In this document: piece after piece, positions 22,288-23,759 of the stretch
Position numbering within the stretch: position 1 is the first letter of the stretch
Layout: each line of letters starts with the position of its first letter
Program-made: the position numbers and the translations under genes
The notes under the pieces: generated by a model
What the model saw: only the letters and a program-made list of their open reading frames with translations
Told to the model about the DNA's origin: nothing
Database searches by the model: none
From: Bacteroidota bacterium
Lineage (GTDB): Bacteria; Bacteroidota; Bacteroidia; NS11-12g; UBA955
NCBI GenBank assembly: GCA_009918425.1
Contig: RGEC01000007.1
Location: 1-23,759, forward strand
Length of the DNA: 23,759 nt
Reading direction: 5' to 3'

Positions 22288-22778
22288 ATACAGCCGAAAA
22301 AATATGGAAACGTGAAGAAACTGCTCAGCGTGCAGCCGAAATAAAGGAAGCCGGAAAACGCGTCGTTTTTACCAACGGATGCTTTGATATTTTGCATGCA
22401 GGACATGTAACTTATCTTCAGGAAGCTGCCGCACTCGGTGATTTCCTTGTGGTAGGTGTGAACAGCGACGACAGCGTAAAACGACTGGATAAAAGTCCGG
22501 CCAGGCCACTGCAAAACGAATTTTCGCGCAGCACGGTATTGGCAGCACTGCAATGTGTGGGCGCAGTTATTGTATTTGACGAAGACACTCCGCTACAGCT
22601 CATAGAGGCTGTAAACCCCGATGTGCTTGTAAAAGGTGCCGATTATAAAATTGAAGATATTGTAGGCGCCAAAGAAGTGCTTGCCGCCGGGGGCGAGGTG
22701 AAAACCCTGGAATTTTTGCCCGGATACAGCACCAGCAGCATAGAAAAGAAAATTCTGGAAGTCAACCGCAGTCTATGA
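22284..22778 (+). CDS. rfaE2: D-glycero-beta-D-manno-heptose 1-phosphate adenylyltransferase (stand-alone RfaE2/HldE C-terminal type)
   Basis: 164 residues, nucleotidyltransferase fold. The HxGH motif is HAGH at 38-41, after FTNGCFDIL, and the C-terminal YSTSSI at 148-153 is the ISSTxxI-like nucleotide-binding segment. The central RLDKSPARPLQ and DVLVKGADY are typical of RfaE2. It activates heptose-1-phosphate with ATP to ADP-heptose for LPS core or S-layer glycans. The kinase half (RfaE1) is absent, so it should be encoded elsewhere. The frame extends upstream to 22239, but the ATG at 22284 overlaps the preceding stop as ATGA and starts the family-like region. The downstream gene also overlaps by 4 bases. 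Confidence 0.9.
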   Translation: MNTAEKIWKREETAQRAAEIKEAGKRVVFTNGCFDILHAGHVTYLQEAAALGDFLVVGVNSDDSVKRLDKSPARPLQNEFSRSTVLAALQCVGAVIVFDEDTPLQLIEAVNPDVLVKGADYKIEDIVGAKEVLAAGGEVKTLEFLPGYSTSSIEKKILEVNRSL

Positions 22779-23759
22779 AAACCGGCCTTGTGTGGAAGGT
22801 GCTGAAGTGGATACTTGCAGGAGCTTGTGTGATTTGGGTTATCAGTTTGCTCACAGGCAGCATTCCCAAGCCCGAGGCTGTGTGGTCGGCGGTTTTGCAA
22901 ATTCCCTGGTACTGGCATTTTGCGGCTTTGTTATCGGCTACTGCCAACTGGTGGCTGGAAGCCCTTAAATGGCAATTGCTGGTTTCAAACCTGGAGAATC
23001 TCAGTTTAGGAAATGCTGCAAAAGGTCTGTTTGCCGGTGCTGCGGCGAATAATGTCATTCCTTTCCGTGTAGGCGAATTTCTGGGCAGGGTCATGTACCT
23101 AAAGGAGGAAAACCGGCCTGCAGCATTGCTTAATAACTATTTTGGAGCTACCTGTCAGACCCTTGTTACCCTGATTGTCGGCATTCCTGCAGCGTATGCC
23201 TTGTTGGGAAATGAAGCCGAAAAATACGGACGCAGCAGCGTGTACTATATTTTACCCTTTCTACTCTTGCTGGGCATAGCATGGATAGTGGTAAAAAGCC
23301 GCAATAAAAAACCCGCCTGGCTTGAAAAGTGGCTAATGGGTTTCAGGCATTTTTCGGGCAGGCAAATTTTGGGAACTTTGGGTCTTTCCTTATTTCGCTA
23401 TCTGGTTTTTGGAGGCTTTTATGCCTTATTTATCATAAATTTTCAACTGGCGGATTTTTCCACTGCCCTCACGGGCGTGGCCTGTATATTCTTTATACAA
23501 ACATTCACGCCTGGTATGATTTATACCGACGCGGCCGTGCGATTGAGTTTGCCATTGCTCATATTTTCTATCTCGGAACCACAAAAGCCATTGCTGCTGG
23601 GCATCGCTGTAATTAACTATTTTTACAATGTTTTACTGCCGGCTTTGATTGGAATAATTGTATTTATGTTTGGTAAGTACCTATGCTTGTATCCGAAATC
23701 TCTGTGCAGGGGTGTATCGCAGGTTAGTTTTGTATCTGTTCCAATAACAGTGAATAGGA
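22775..23759 (+). CDS. Second flippase-like membrane protein (YbhN/UPF0104 type), 3' partial
   Basis: 328 residues are visible and the frame is still open at the end of the window. The start ATG overlaps the rfaE2 stop as ATGA. It is hydrophobic throughout, with about eight membrane segments. The family-like motif NNVIPFRVGEFLGRVMYL lies near residues 92-109, corresponding to the SRGGEVVR region of the protein at 21301. The later glycine/proline motif is degenerate (QTFTPGMIYTDAAVR near 247-261). It belongs to the same broad family as the 21301 protein but the two are strongly diverged, so they are not a recent duplicate. The last visible residues (GKYLCLYPKSLCRG onward) follow the final helix, so the end is probably close. 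Function unknown; envelope lipid or glycan-related role inferred from the family and the heptose gene between them. Confidence 0.75.
   Translation, partial: MKTGLVWKVLKWILAGACVIWVISLLTGSIPKPEAVWSAVLQIPWYWHFAALLSATANWWLEALKWQLLVSNLENLSLGNAAKGLFAGAAANNVIPFRVGEFLGRVMYLKEENRPAALLNNYFGATCQTLVTLIVGIPAAYALLGNEAEKYGRSSVYYILPFLLLLGIAWIVVKSRNKKPAWLEKWLMGFRHFSGRQILGTLGLSLFRYLVFGGFYALFIINFQLADFSTALTGVACIFFIQTFTPGMIYTDAAVRLSLPLLIFSISEPQKPLLLGIAVINYFYNVLLPALIGIIVFMFGKYLCLYPKSLCRGVSQVSFVSVPITVNR

Noticed and set aside
23329..23616. 95-residue plus-strand frame near the end
   Set aside because: A shadow frame inside the second flippase-like gene, which stays open through the whole region.
1..23759. CRISPR arrays, tRNA/rRNA genes, insertion sequences, prophage or defence genes
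   Set aside because: None seen by reading. The only tandem repeats found are the protein-coding ones in the subtilase. Divergent short tRNA-like folds could be missed without a covariance search.

Overview
The window looks like chromosomal DNA of a Bacteroidota bacterium. Two secreted proteins end in type IX secretion (T9SS) sorting domains, one type A and one type B (gliding-motility type). A DUF4293 membrane protein is present. Most promoter-proximal starts have a Bacteroidota -7 box (TAnnTTTG, or the variant TAnnTTCG) a few bases upstream and no clear Shine-Dalgarno sequence. Nothing fixes the order; the EF-P loop sequence and the general gene set resemble what I recall from Sphingobacteriia/Chitinophagia-like lineages, which is a weak inference. 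No rRNA, tRNA, CRISPR array, insertion sequence or phage gene was seen, and no gene-free stretch exceeds about 190 bases.

Layout. 1-1095: 3' part of a secreted matrixin-like metalloprotease with a type A sorting domain. 1151-2411: a KdsC-like HAD phosphatase and a CBS-domain protein, each with its own promoter. 2497-5023: a Wzz-like chain-length protein and a Wzy/WaaL-like polymerase or ligase, overlapping (surface polysaccharide). 5134-5730: a lipoprotein of unknown function. 5788-6471: monofunctional peptidoglycan transglycosylase. 6519-9512: a tight four-gene unit of EF-P, an agmatinase-type ureohydrolase, a cysteine desulfurase and a small PEGA-like lipoprotein. 9542-9958: a pterin synthase with the animal-type motif. 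On the minus strand, 12079-9961: DUF4293 protein followed by an M14 zinc carboxypeptidase. 12272-17455: a 1727-residue secreted subtilase with Fn3, Ig-like, six 79-84-residue repeats, PKD and a type B sorting domain. On the minus strand, 20831-17439: RecR, a large membrane glycosyltransferase and a sensor histidine kinase. 20957-end: aspartate decarboxylase PanD, a flippase-like membrane protein, a heptose-1-phosphate adenylyltransferase and a second flippase-like protein, chained by three 4-base overlaps.

Common theme. Much of the window serves the cell envelope: KDO and heptose sugars, polysaccharide chain length and polymerisation, peptidoglycan polymerisation, lipoproteins and T9SS-exported proteases. 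It is mixed with housekeeping functions (EF-P, Fe-S/sulfur supply, recombination repair, pantothenate).

Most notable: an apparent deletion scar fusing the glycosyltransferase 3' end to a histidine kinase lacking its N-terminus (near 18310-18345); an EF-P with Asn in place of the modified Lys/Arg at the loop tip; a recurrent -7 box placed so close to start codons that near-leaderless transcripts are expected; and a perfect 12-bp hairpin just upstream of the giant protease promoter. I did not find a clearly new multi-gene system.
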